In this document: in pieces, positions 42,912 to 50,921 of the stretch
How positions within the stretch are numbered: position 1 is the stretch's first letter
Layout of the letters: every line of letters starts with the position of its first letter
Assembly (NCBI RefSeq): GCF_040358985.1
Contig: NZ_CP132932.1
Span: 4,402,001-4,466,000 of the forward strand
Length of the DNA: 64,000 bases
Source of the DNA: Tunturibacter empetritectus
Lineage (GTDB): Bacteria > Acidobacteriota > Terriglobia > Terriglobales > Acidobacteriaceae
Direction: 5' to 3'
Notes under the pieces: generated by a model
Databases searched by the model: none
Seen by the model: only the letters and a program-made list of their open reading frames with translations
What the model was told of the DNA's origin: nothing
Translations under genes and position numbers: made by a program

Positions 42912-44474
42912 CTAAAGTTTGCCATCAGGTGTGTCCTTCATGGCTGCACCTACGAGCACTCTTGGCAAGTCGTTCCATGGCGTCAGACCGATATGCATCA
43001 TGAAAAACTGATTAACTACGAGGTGCTCGCGCGCAACGGCATCCATCAACTCCCCAACGGTCTGCGGATAGAAAAATGAGCCATCGTCATTCTGCTGGAA
43101 AGGGTCGCTGCCATAAAGCAGGTGATGCTCAGGAAAATAAACCATCATCTGCCGCTCGCTTGTCTCACCATGTATTGGGTAGATTTCCAGCCGATTCGGC
43201 CCCGCGCCAAGCACAGTTTTTCCGCTAACAACATGAAACTCGGGTTGTCGTGGCGAGCGCTCCAATGCATCGGGCTTGGTCGTGCGTTTTCCAGCAATTA
43301 CACGTTCAAGAATGGGCCGGTTTAAGTTAAGAGCGTAGATCGGAACACCTTCTGCCACGTATTCCCGAATTCCTGCCAAGTGCGGCCATGAATCGGAAGT
43401 TGTGATGACGGCCTTAACGGGTATACCGGGGAAGCGTTTTCTGGCTTCTGCGATCACCTTTACGGAATAGCCCGAAGAGATTGGCGCTTCCAGAATGACA
43501 ATGCCATCGTCTTGGCGGACAAAAGTCGTGTTCCAAATACCCGGTACGAAAACCACGCCAGGCTTTAGCTCCTTCGCTGGTTGACCGGGGATGCCGAGAG
43601 GACGAGCCTCAAGGTCAGCGGATTTCGAATCGGGGCTGTAGCGCTTACGCACTTCATCAGGGATGGTGAGTTCGGATTCGTCCAACGGTTCGTCGATCTT
43701 TAGTTCACTAATCACGAACATGCTGTCCGGCAACCCATTCTCCTCCACATTCCACTGGAGCGGCAGGTGAATGCCTCCTTTTGCCAACCACCAAAAGCTG
43801 AAGCTGGTGCGCATGGTTACATCACCTAGGTAGTTCCAGAAGTTGCTATGCGCCAGAGGGCCGGAATAATCAACCGCCGTAGGAAGATGTGTGTAGGGAT
43901 TGAGATAAATCGTAACTGGTGCGCCATCGAATGTGAATAAGACTACGTTTTGCGAAATTGATTGCAAAGTGGTATCAGGTGCCACGTGCAAATCGGGTGC
44001 ATCGAGCGCAGTGAGCAAGAGCCGTTCCGGACTCAACGCCATGCGTTCCTGAGCAGACTGTACCTGCTGCGGAGTTCCGGGTTGTGCAGTCTGCTGCGGC
44101 GGCGCTGCTGCCCCCTGGGATGAAACTAAGCGCATGGCAACGTAATTAGCCACAACTACGCTATTTGTGAACCTCGCTACAGGGTAGAGAGACGACACCT
44201 GCCGGTTTAGATACCGATGAGCAGCCAAGTCGTGAATTTCGGTTAGTTCATTCATCTGAACAATGTAGGGCCCTTCAGGACGTTCGGACTGTTCTAGTTC
44301 GTTTCGGTAACCGTTGGCTTCCCATTGCACGCTGCGCAGGGCTCGCAATTTGGCTTCACCGCCCTGTGCGGTGAGGCCGGCATGGATTAAGGTGAGAGCC
44401 GCAGAATCGGAGGCGTACAGCCGAACTGCGAAAAGAAGGAGAATCGCTGACGACACAAAGTTACGCTTCAGCAA
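42912..44474 (-). CDS. exported metallo-beta-lactamase-fold protein with degenerate metal site (520 aa)
   Basis: TTG start 44474 follows a GAGG-like site. A signal peptide (AILLLFAVRLYAS) leads to a large N-terminal region without a clear family (about 30-300), then a C-terminal MBL-like fold: FVPGIWNTTFVRQDDGIVI, then KAVITTSDSWPHLAGIREYV (357-372), where HxHxDH would be expected, and EHHLLYGSDPFQQ near the later metal region. Most of the histidines of HxHxDH are gone (SDSWPH), so zinc binding is doubtful. Function is unknown. The gene is less GC-rich than the neighbours and stands alone. Confidence 0.68.
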   Translation of the reverse strand: MLKRNFVSSAILLLFAVRLYASDSAALTLIHAGLTAQGGEAKLRALRSVQWEANGYRNELEQSERPEGPYIVQMNELTEIHDLAAHRYLNRQVSSLYPVARFTNSVVVANYVAMRLVSSQGAAAPPQQTAQPGTPQQVQSAQERMALSPERLLLTALDAPDLHVAPDTTLQSISQNVVLFTFDGAPVTIYLNPYTHLPTAVDYSGPLAHSNFWNYLGDVTMRTSFSFWWLAKGGIHLPLQWNVEENGLPDSMFVISELKIDEPLDESELTIPDEVRKRYSPDSKSADLEARPLGIPGQPAKELKPGVVFVPGIWNTTFVRQDDGIVILEAPISSGYSVKVIAEARKRFPGIPVKAVITTSDSWPHLAGIREYVAEGVPIYALNLNRPILERVIAGKRTTKPDALERSPRQPEFHVVSGKTVLGAGPNRLEIYPIHGETSERQMMVYFPEHHLLYGSDPFQQNDDGSFFYPQTVGELMDAVAREHLVVNQFFMMHIGLTPWNDLPRVLVGAAMKDTPDGKL

Positions 44475-44664
44475 GATTATGACCTCAAATCTACTTGATT
44501 AAAACTTCCGCTCTGACTGCTGCGACGCTCGACGACTTGGCCGTACAAATTATCAGCCTATCCGCGTGGGTTCAGCGGCCCGAATACTAATCAGAAACAA
44601 GAAATATCCTTCTATTGATCAATCATTCCACTCGTCACTCAGCGCTCGACTCTATTGCGTTCCG

Positions 44665-45303
44665 CTAACGCTTCCCTTTCTTCCACTCCTCATAAGGAAT
44701 CCGCGGAATATTCAAAAACGAATCCCGCGTCTTCACGTAAGCGCCCAGCCCATTCATGCGGCCAATCGCATGCAACTCCTCCGACAGCACATAAGGCCCC
44801 GCCGGATCGAGAAACTTATCCTCGATATAGATCGACACCACCCGACCCAGCACGATCCGCGACCGCCCAATCTCCATCGTTGTAAACTCCTTGCACTCGA
44901 GCGCCGCATGAGCCTGCGCGATCCGCGGCACCTTCACCACCTGCGAGGGCGCAGTCGTAAACCCGGCCATCTCCAACTCATCAAACTCCGCAGGAAAATC
45001 CGTCGCGCAGATGTTCATCTGCTGCGCGATATCCTCGGTCACCACGTTCACCACGAACTCCCCCGTCCGCCGGATATTCCGCGCCGTATCCTTCGGCACA
45101 AAATGCTCCGAAGGACGATTCATTACCCCCAGCCCGACGATCGGCGGATCGGTACAAAGGTAGTTGTACGAGCTGTAAGGCGCAGCATTCATCCTGCCCT
45201 CTTCATTCATGCTCGTCACCAGAGCAATCGGCCGAGGCGCAACCAAACCGATCAGCAGGTTATAGGTCTCACGCGCCTTAATCTTCTCAACATCAAAAAT
45301 CAT
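44665..45303 (-). CDS. flavin reductase-like FMN-binding protein
   Basis: A 212-residue protein with the flavin-reductase-like split-barrel: NLLIGLVAPRPIALVTSMNE, NAAPYSSYNYLCTDPPIVGL, and RNIRRTGEFVVNVVTED. These match the FMN-binding domain found in flavin reductases of two-component monooxygenases and in other FMN oxidoreductases. No partner monooxygenase lies nearby. The C-terminus (FLNIPRIPYEEWKKGKR) is basic. The product is probably cytoplasmic. Its substrate is unknown. Confidence 0.88.
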   Translation of the reverse strand: MIFDVEKIKARETYNLLIGLVAPRPIALVTSMNEEGRMNAAPYSSYNYLCTDPPIVGLGVMNRPSEHFVPKDTARNIRRTGEFVVNVVTEDIAQQMNICATDFPAEFDELEMAGFTTAPSQVVKVPRIAQAHAALECKEFTTMEIGRSRIVLGRVVSIYIEDKFLDPAGPYVLSEELHAIGRMNGLGAYVKTRDSFLNIPRIPYEEWKKGKR

Positions 45304-45436
45304 CTTTACTCCTGGTACCCTTCAGCAGCCTAGCATTCCCGCCACCCGTTGTACTCGCAATCGCCTCTTTGGGTAGTGTTGCAGTTTGAATTTCCACAGA
45401 ATTGCTTGGGTTTGAGGTGCGGCGTAGGCTCTTGAA

Positions 45437-45664
45437 ATGGCGAAGAAACCGGAACTCATCAAGATTAGCGAAACGGAGTACAGCTGCTCATGCGGTGCTT
45501 TCAAGATCCAACGAAACACTGCTCGCCCCAAACCTGCGACTGAAGCTGAGTGGCAGCGACTCCGGGATCAGCAATTTACTGAACATTTGGGACATCGCCA
45601 TTCTGTAGAAGAGACTAGTTCTGCGACCAAATCCCCCAAGCCGAAGACCCGTGAGGTGAACTAA
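45437..45664 (+). CDS. small hypothetical protein with a possible zinc site (75 aa)
   Basis: ATG 45437 opens MAKKPELIKISETEYSCSCG, then FKIQRNT and a C-terminal half with FTEHLGHRHS. The CxC-type pair and the histidine pair (H-x3-H) could form a small zinc site, as in MC-type C2H2 modules. The protein is basic with a charged tail. No family is recognised. The gene stands at the edge of the accessory segment and is convergent with the P63C gene. Confidence 0.5.
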   Translation: MAKKPELIKISETEYSCSCGAFKIQRNTARPKPATEAEWQRLRDQQFTEHLGHRHSVEETSSATKSPKPKTREVN

Positions 45665-45701
45665 GCCGCCGCGCGGATCATTAGGGAAGTCAGGCGAGAA
45701 A

Positions 45702-46733
45702 TTAGAGTTCCTCGTCAGGGAACGGCAATTCGAGCGTTGCGCCTTTTCTTGGATGCACACGGTCGACCATCTTGACAAAACGGTTCCATCCAAATCCGCT
45801 AGATATCGCTAGGCGCTGAAACATTACCAGCGAGTACAAGTGCTGAGCCAACATTGGATCGCCAATTTCGGCTGTTAGCCATTGATGGTTCTTGGCAGGA
45901 CGCCAGCCCTTTTCGTTCTTAGGGTTCTTCTCCTCAAGTGCCTTGCGAAGCCCCGGCGCGATCCGCTCGTAAACCAGCCCGTTTGTGTAGTGAGCTACCA
46001 CGCTGTATCTATTCTTAGACATTCCCGGCCACGGCCAATTCTTGAGCTTATAGATGTTTTCATAGAATTCATCGGGAAACTTTTTCGCCCAAGCAGCTAA
46101 CTCTTTAGCCACTATCTTTTCGAGGTATGCTTGCAGCGCATCCCTGGGACGCACCTCCTGATAACCAGTTGCCTCGTCAACCAAAGCGATGATTCCGATG
46201 TGTGCTAAGCCGCGCATGAGTATGTCGCAAGCGAGAACGATGTGCTCGTATCGCTTTGGGACCGCCTTCCCAATCGATAGGCAATTGTCCCGATACTTCA
46301 AATACACCTCGCACACCTGGGGAAGCAGCCGAGCATCATACCCGACCATGCGCGATGATCCTCCATCGTAAAAGATGGCTTTGGACGACTTTTTTAAATC
46401 GTCTGAAATGAATGGCCTAAGTGACTCTGCCTGCAAAAAGAAGGGGAGATCGTCGACGGTGGTCAAAACCCCTGTTCCCGACTTGGGAGAACGAGCGCGA
46501 CCAATCGCTCTGAGAAATCCAGCTTGATTAAGTACTCGCACTTCGCCATCAATCACGGCGCATGGAATTTCGGAACCAGCGATTTTCAGATTTCCTTGGC
46601 CAAGAGTTTTCGGCAGTGTAGTCGACCATCTAGCACTAGCTGCGTTGATTGCGATTTGTTTTCGCTTTTCTGGGCCAAGGATTTCTGCCCTTGCGAATCC
46701 GCCTTTAGCTTTTGCCGATATCTTTTCGCTCAT
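45702..46733 (-). CDS. P63C-domain protein
   Basis: From the ATG at 46733, preceded by AGGTG, the protein has 343 residues. The central part has ACDILMRGLAHIGIIALVDE, ATGYQEVRPRDALQAYLEKI, KELAAWAKKFPDEFYENIYK and NGLVYERIAPGLRKALEEKN, the P63C signature pattern. The N-terminal 60 residues are basic (GGFARAEILGPEKRKQIAIN). P63C domains occur in plasmid, phage and island genes, and no biochemical role is known to me. The gene is clearly less GC-rich than its neighbours. It has a repeat-rich promoter (see 46733-46800). Confidence 0.82.
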   Translation of the reverse strand: MSEKISAKAKGGFARAEILGPEKRKQIAINAASARWSTTLPKTLGQGNLKIAGSEIPCAVIDGEVRVLNQAGFLRAIGRARSPKSGTGVLTTVDDLPFFLQAESLRPFISDDLKKSSKAIFYDGGSSRMVGYDARLLPQVCEVYLKYRDNCLSIGKAVPKRYEHIVLACDILMRGLAHIGIIALVDEATGYQEVRPRDALQAYLEKIVAKELAAWAKKFPDEFYENIYKLKNWPWPGMSKNRYSVVAHYTNGLVYERIAPGLRKALEEKNPKNEKGWRPAKNHQWLTAEIGDPMLAQHLYSLVMFQRLAISSGFGWNRFVKMVDRVHPRKGATLELPFPDEEL

Positions 46734-46800
46734 GCTTGCACCTTTTTTATAAATACTGCTTGCATTATACGCGCAAGCAGTTGTTGTAAAGATGCTTGCA
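46733..46800 (-). promoter_or_regulatory. repeat-rich promoter/operator of the P63C gene
   Basis: The 8-mer TGCTTGCA occurs at 46733, 46757 and 46793 (plus-strand reading), and its half-palindromic partner GCAAGCA at 46773-46779. On the minus strand a TATAAT-like -10 lies between the second and third units. The first copy overlaps the start codon. Four copies in 68 bases suggest a binding site for a repressor, possibly the P63C protein. Confidence 0.6.
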
Positions 46801-47311
46801 GACGAAAGGATCGGTGAATCGTCTAAGCCAGCATCTTCTATCCGACCCCAAAAACCTGTCAAGCCCCAAAACAACGAAACCCCGCGCCAGACAAGGAGAA
46901 TCGCGTGGCGTATGAGTTCCACTCCAACAGCTATACTGATAACAAGATCCAAAACACATCAGCCCCGGAGGCCACCGGGGCTAACTTATTGATAATAGTA
47001 ATTTAGGCGCAACCCATTTGGAATGAATGCGTTACAGCCACAACCCACCTGTAAGCCCTTGAATATAAGCACCTTACTCCCAAAATACCCCAAGAGGGGG
47101 TCAGAGCCTCAGCCAAGGCATCGCAACGCCCAACCCAACCCGAAGCCAGCAAAAAGATAGCCACGAAAACACCACAGCCGCCACACTTCACACCATAAAC
47201 TCACCACAAGCTGTGGCAGTGCCGAGGCAGTGTCAGAAGTCCGCACCACTCGCACCCTCGCAAAAAACGCCCGCAACAGCCGAAGCTGCATCACGGGCGT
47301 ACAAAAATCTG
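46801..47311. other. intergenic stretch inside the accessory segment
   Basis: About 510 bases, with no convincing gene. It holds a hairpin at 46961-46982 (AGCCCCG with CGGGGCT, loop GAGGCCAC) and short frames without ribosome-binding sites. The composition is mixed, as in decayed mobile DNA. No att repeat was found. Confidence 0.45.
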
Positions 47312-47352
47312 AGACGAAAAAAGAAGGAGAGAGCCAAAAGCCGACTCTCTCC
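47312..47352 (-). terminator. Rho-independent terminator of the BON-domain gene
   Basis: On the minus strand GGAGAGAG pairs with CTCTCTCC (8 bp) and is followed by TTCTTTTTT. It lies about 10 bases beyond the stop codon of the BON-domain gene. Confidence 0.8.
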
Positions 47353-47362
47353 CAACGATAAC

Positions 47363-48712
47363 TTAGTAGGGCCGGTAGTAACCAGGTCCGTAGTAGCCAG
47401 GCGGCGGAGGTGGCGGATAGCGGCGGCGGAACTGTGGGTCCGCGCCCACCGGAACACCTGCCCCCAGCCGGTTCAACTCAGCTTGAGACACCGTCGTAAT
47501 GTCAGCCGGTTGTGTCAGATGGAAGACCAGGATCGCCTCAGGAGGCAGAGACGCCTCACCCCGGCCCTGAGCCGCCGACACGCCAAGACCGGCCACGCCA
47601 CCCACCCCGGCACCAACAGCCGCTCCGACGCCGCCGCCTGCAACCGCACCGATCAACGCGCCAACTGCGCCCAGCCCCACCGTATTCCCTACCGTGTTCC
47701 CCGTCTTATCCACCCCCTGGTGCCACCAGAAATCGGTAGCAATCGGGTAGACCCTGCCACCCAGCGAAACAGAGTTGAGCTGCAACTTCAACTCGCCCTT
47801 GCCCTTCAACTCGCCCGCAGTATGCACCGCCACCACAGTTCCCTGGATAGAAGCACCACGGGGAATCGCGATCGAATTACCAGCCACAACGTCATTCAGA
47901 ACCACTCCGTCGAACGTAGTCCCTACCGTGGTGCTCTTGCTGTTCATCCCCTGGTTGATACGAACCCGAAGGTTGGCTCCAATCGGCACCACAACAGCGT
48001 CTCCACCCCTCTGCGCCACATAAGGCCGCTGCGGAGGATACTGCGAAGGATAAGGCTGCCCATAAGCCGGATATTGTCCCGGCTGCTGTCCCGGATAAGG
48101 CGGTGGATACTGCCCCCCCTGCCCACCATACACAGGAGGATACTGACCACCCTGCTGCCCTTGGTAAGGCGGCGGATACTGCCCACCCTGCTGCTGCCCC
48201 TGATAAGGGGGTGGGTACGTACTGTTCTGCTGCGAACCCTGCGGCGCAGCAGATGCACTCGGACTGTTTGGAGCTGGAGGACTCTGCGCTTGCGGAGGAG
48301 CAACCGAGCCATCAGATTGCAGATTGGGATTTGTCCCCTGATGGGAGTCCTGCTGTTGCTGCGGAGAGTTGCTGCCTGTAACAGCTGGGAGCGCACCTAC
48401 GACCAGCTGGTCCACAACCTTTTGCACTCCTGCCGTGTTCGAAACCACGTGATCCGCAAGATCACGCGACGGCTCATCCCGCACCGTGCCACTCAGCGTC
48501 ACGACACCATAAACGGTAGTCGAAGTAATCGCCTGATCGGCCAACTCCGGGGCACCCGCTAAAGCCTTTAGAACACTTGCCTCAATCTGGGCATCGGGCA
48601 CAGTCGCTGGCTTGGCCTGCGCTAACCCTACGCCACCTGCCGACGCGACACTGGCCATCAAGAATGCCGTCATCGCTAACTTGAAAAACTTGCACTGAAA
48701 CCGTTCGCACAT
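47363..48712 (-). CDS. BON-domain exported protein with Pro/Gln/Tyr repeats
   Basis: Residues 1-33 are a signal peptide (AMTAFLMASVASAGGVGLAQA). A BON domain follows (VLKALAGAPELADQAITSTT, VYGVVTLSGTVRDEP), then a low-complexity Pro/Gln/Tyr segment with tandem QYPPPYQGQQ units. The C-terminal half starts VPIGANLRVRINQGMNSKST, and a glycine-zipper region (GALIGAVAGGGVGAAVGAGV) probably inserts into or lies on a membrane. It ends in proline and tyrosine (RRYPPPPPPGYYGPGYYRPY). BON domains attach proteins to membrane lipid, so a role in the envelope is likely. No partner is known. Confidence 0.82.
   Translation of the reverse strand: MCERFQCKFFKLAMTAFLMASVASAGGVGLAQAKPATVPDAQIEASVLKALAGAPELADQAITSTTVYGVVTLSGTVRDEPSRDLADHVVSNTAGVQKVVDQLVVGALPAVTGSNSPQQQQDSHQGTNPNLQSDGSVAPPQAQSPPAPNSPSASAAPQGSQQNSTYPPPYQGQQQGGQYPPPYQGQQGGQYPPVYGGQGGQYPPPYPGQQPGQYPAYGQPYPSQYPPQRPYVAQRGGDAVVVPIGANLRVRINQGMNSKSTTVGTTFDGVVLNDVVAGNSIAIPRGASIQGTVVAVHTAGELKGKGELKLQLNSVSLGGRVYPIATDFWWHQGVDKTGNTVGNTVGLGAVGALIGAVAGGGVGAAVGAGVGGVAGLGVSAAQGRGEASLPPEAILVFHLTQPADITTVSQAELNRLGAGVPVGADPQFRRRYPPPPPPGYYGPGYYRPY
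48061..48232. repeat. tandem repeat coding for YPPPYQGQQ-type units
   Basis: Degenerate units of about 27-33 bases, with GGCGGATACTGCCC recurring, encode the Pro/Gln/Tyr-rich linker of the BON-domain protein. The units vary in length (QQ or QQG), which is the expected result of slipped replication. Confidence 0.7.
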
Positions 48713-48884
48713 AAGCCCCTACGCCCTCCGGCGCGGCACGCTATCGCCACGCTAACATCCTATTAGTGCAGACTCGGTTTTCAGAAAAAAGTTACGCTCA
48801 ACTCGTCTCACACAGTCTAAAACGGCATTCTCGGCTCACATCAGGGTCGATTGACCTTAGCTGGAAGTAACGGTATATTCAAAG

Positions 48885-48961
<77 letters not shown>

Positions 48962-48976
48962 CTTAGCGAAACTTCC

Positions 48977-49027
48977 AACCCGGAATAACCCCGTGTAAGA
49001 GCAAGGGTATCTGCTCCGCCGGGTTTT
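48977..49027 (+). terminator. terminator-like nested hairpin after tRNA-fMet
   Basis: AACCCGG pairs with CCGGGTT, enclosing a second hairpin (GAGCA-TGCTC), and TTTT follows. It fits the end of the tRNA transcript. Confidence 0.6.
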
Positions 49028-49054
49028 CGCATGTTTGGACGCTCGCGTCATGGG

Positions 49055-49309
49055 TTATACACTCCCTAAGATCCTGCGAACGACAGCCGCATTGGCTTCC
49101 CGCTTTGCTTCCATCAGCGCGTTGCCGTACACGTTCATCGTGGTCGAGATTTGGGCGTGCCGCATGAGCTTCTGCTGCACCCCCATCGGTGCCCCCGTTT
49201 CATCCAGCCAAGAGCGGTAGGTATGCCGGAACATGTGCCACCCAATGCCGCCGTACTTACCCCATTCCGGGGTACTCTCTAGTCCGCCTCCGTACTCCCG
49301 ATCATGCAA
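49055..49309 (-). pseudogene. C-terminal remnant of a tyrosine recombinase (integrase)
   Basis: The 84-residue frame reads GIGWHMFRHTYRSWLDETGA, then MGVQQKLMRHAQISTTMNVY, which are the C-terminal boxes of phage-type integrases: HxxR, then the conserved histidine, and the tyrosine nucleophile (MNVYG). The N-terminal arm-binding domain and the first catalytic arginine are missing, so it is a broken gene. It lies 93 bases from the tRNA-fMet gene and reads towards it, as expected for an old integration. The C-terminal end (AVVRRILGSV) is complete. Confidence 0.85.
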
Positions 49310-49494
49310 GAAACCCTCGGATTTCTACACTCTAATGACGGGATCAAAATAGGCCTGGAAGTTGTCCCTCCGTAAGCAAGCCGAACGCCAAGAGACGATG
49401 CTCATGCGGCGAAAACTTACTCTTCTCCGTACCCTGAGTCGTGTAGCCGAGCAGAAAGGAGTGCCTAATAAGGATAAACGATCCGGGAGTCGAA

Positions 49495-49905
49495 TTACCG
49501 CCAGCTAACCGCCAGATGCCATCGCATCTTGCGATCCATGGTCTTTTCAAGCACGTGAGCATACTCCAACAGCTCAGAGAGCACCTGCTCCCCCTCGGTA
49601 CCCAGCTGTTGCGGATCAGCCTCCAGCGTTCTCAACAACGCACGTACTGTCTTCAGTCCATCCGCGGGCGAATACCACTGCGGTGGAGGTAGCCGGCGCA
49701 GAAGCTCCTGATTCCCCGCGCCCTCTTCGATCAGCAGTGACATGGAATTCTCATCCGCAGAAAAGAACTCGATCAGCGGTCGAACAGCAAGCCGAAGAGC
49801 AAGCCGCTCCAGCGCATCCTCATGCCGCGCCAGCGATCTCCCATTTACGAAGATATCGAACCCAGGGTCCTCGCCCTCGACCACAATGTACATGGAAGCA
49901 GCCAT
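49495..49905 (-). CDS. hypothetical acidic protein (136 aa)
   Basis: ATG 49905. The protein begins MAASMYIVVEGEDPGFDIFV, then NGRSLARHEDALERLALRLA and a C-terminal half rich in L, E and R (LSELLEYAHVLEKTMDRKMR). It is predicted to be soluble and helical, with a short beta part at the N-terminus. It does not match a family I recognise. The next minus-strand gene, a DMT transporter, lies 40 bases upstream, so the two could be one transcript. Confidence 0.6.
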   Translation of the reverse strand: MAASMYIVVEGEDPGFDIFVNGRSLARHEDALERLALRLAVRPLIEFFSADENSMSLLIEEGAGNQELLRRLPPPQWYSPADGLKTVRALLRTLEADPQQLGTEGEQVLSELLEYAHVLEKTMDRKMRWHLAVSWR

Positions 49906-49945
49906 TCTACAAAGTGTACAGCGCAGAAGTCGACACAGAAAAGTA

Positions 49946-50815
49946 TCAACGAAGAGACAGCATCGTCTCTTCCTCGCTCATCTCCAGAGCCAGAAGCACC
50001 CCCGCACCAGCCGCAAGCAGGATGACCCCACTGATGACCCTCACCGTCAGTTCAGGCCGCATCAGTGCATAACTCTCCAGTAGAGTCAGCAGCGGAATCA
50101 CCAGGTACCGCGCGGCAAAACGCACCGGAGCCATCTCCCGCAGCAGCCAGACCAGCAAGACCACCTCGGCAACATCCACCAGCGAAGCCAGTGACGCCAC
50201 AGAGGCCAATCCGCTCCACCGCCAGACCAACTCCTCCCGAACTGCACTACAGACCAGCAAGAACACCGCATTACCTATACATACAACCGCCAGCGCCTCT
50301 GCCAGAGCCATCCCCCGCAACATGCGATACAGCCAGACGCTCGACAACCCCACCGCAATTACTGCAAGACACAGCGCACCCTGCATCAAGCGCCCACGAA
50401 GCGAGTTCGAAAACTCCAGCGGCAGAAGTAACAGAAGCCCCGCGAGTCCCGCCAGAGCCGGAACCAGGGACCGTCGCGCCCCACGCTCCTCATCTCCAGA
50501 GGCAACCACGATCACCACGACTACGGGAACCATGGCAAACAGAGCGATTCTGCTGGTCTCTGCCACGCCAGCCCGCGCCCACTCCACCGCCAACATTGGA
50601 AGGCCAAAGAACCCCACCCCGGCGGCCGCCACCCGCAGCCCAACACTCCCAAACCGAACTCGGCGTGGCCCAGACAAAAGTGCAACCAGCCCGATCACCC
50701 CATAACGAAGCCCCTGCAACTCAAGCGCAGGCAACCCCTCCGTACGAGGAACAACCCACGAGGTAGCCGACAAGACACAAACTGCTGCAAACGCAATCCA
50801 CATCGCGCGTCTCAT
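49946..50815 (-). CDS. EamA/DMT-family transporter (289 aa)
   Basis: A full-length 10-TM drug/metabolite transporter: two similar halves with WIAFAAVCVLSATSWVVPRT, LFAMVPVVVVIVVASGDEE and VVLLVWLLREMAPVRFAARY. The charge pattern is of the usual EamA kind. The substrate is unknown; such proteins export amino acids, nucleotides or drugs. It stands downstream of pnp, behind a strong bidirectional hairpin. Confidence 0.82.
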   Translation of the reverse strand: MRRAMWIAFAAVCVLSATSWVVPRTEGLPALELQGLRYGVIGLVALLSGPRRVRFGSVGLRVAAAGVGFFGLPMLAVEWARAGVAETSRIALFAMVPVVVVIVVASGDEERGARRSLVPALAGLAGLLLLLPLEFSNSLRGRLMQGALCLAVIAVGLSSVWLYRMLRGMALAEALAVVCIGNAVFLLVCSAVREELVWRWSGLASVASLASLVDVAEVVLLVWLLREMAPVRFAARYLVIPLLTLLESYALMRPELTVRVISGVILLAAGAGVLLALEMSEEETMLSLR

Positions 50816-50872
50816 CTCGACTCACCCCGCAACTCACTCCTCCGCAGTTTGCTCCCTGCAATTCACTCCACA

Positions 50873-50909
50873 GACAGAAAGACCGCGCGAGATGCGCGGT
50901 CTTTCTGTC
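50873..50909. terminator. bidirectional terminator (16-bp perfect stem)
   Basis: GACAGAAAGACCGCGC (50873-50888) pairs perfectly with 50894-50909 around the loop GAGAT. T-runs are part of the stem in both directions (CTTTCTGTC). It ends the pnp transcript. Confidence 0.85.
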
Positions 50910-50921
50910 CATTATGGAGTC

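Noticed and set aside
46792-46992. A 66-codon plus-strand frame upstream of the P63C gene
   Set aside because: It overlaps the P63C promoter repeats, has no ribosome-binding site and looks like random Pro/Thr/Arg-rich sequence.
47213-48562. A 449-codon frame antisense to the BON-domain gene
   Set aside because: Arg/His/Leu-rich, runs across the terminator of the BON gene and has no signal, domain or start site.
49344-49562. A 72-codon minus-strand frame beside the integrase remnant
   Set aside because: No match to integrase domains or another family; overlaps the 3' end of the next gene. It may be part of the decayed element but cannot be supported.
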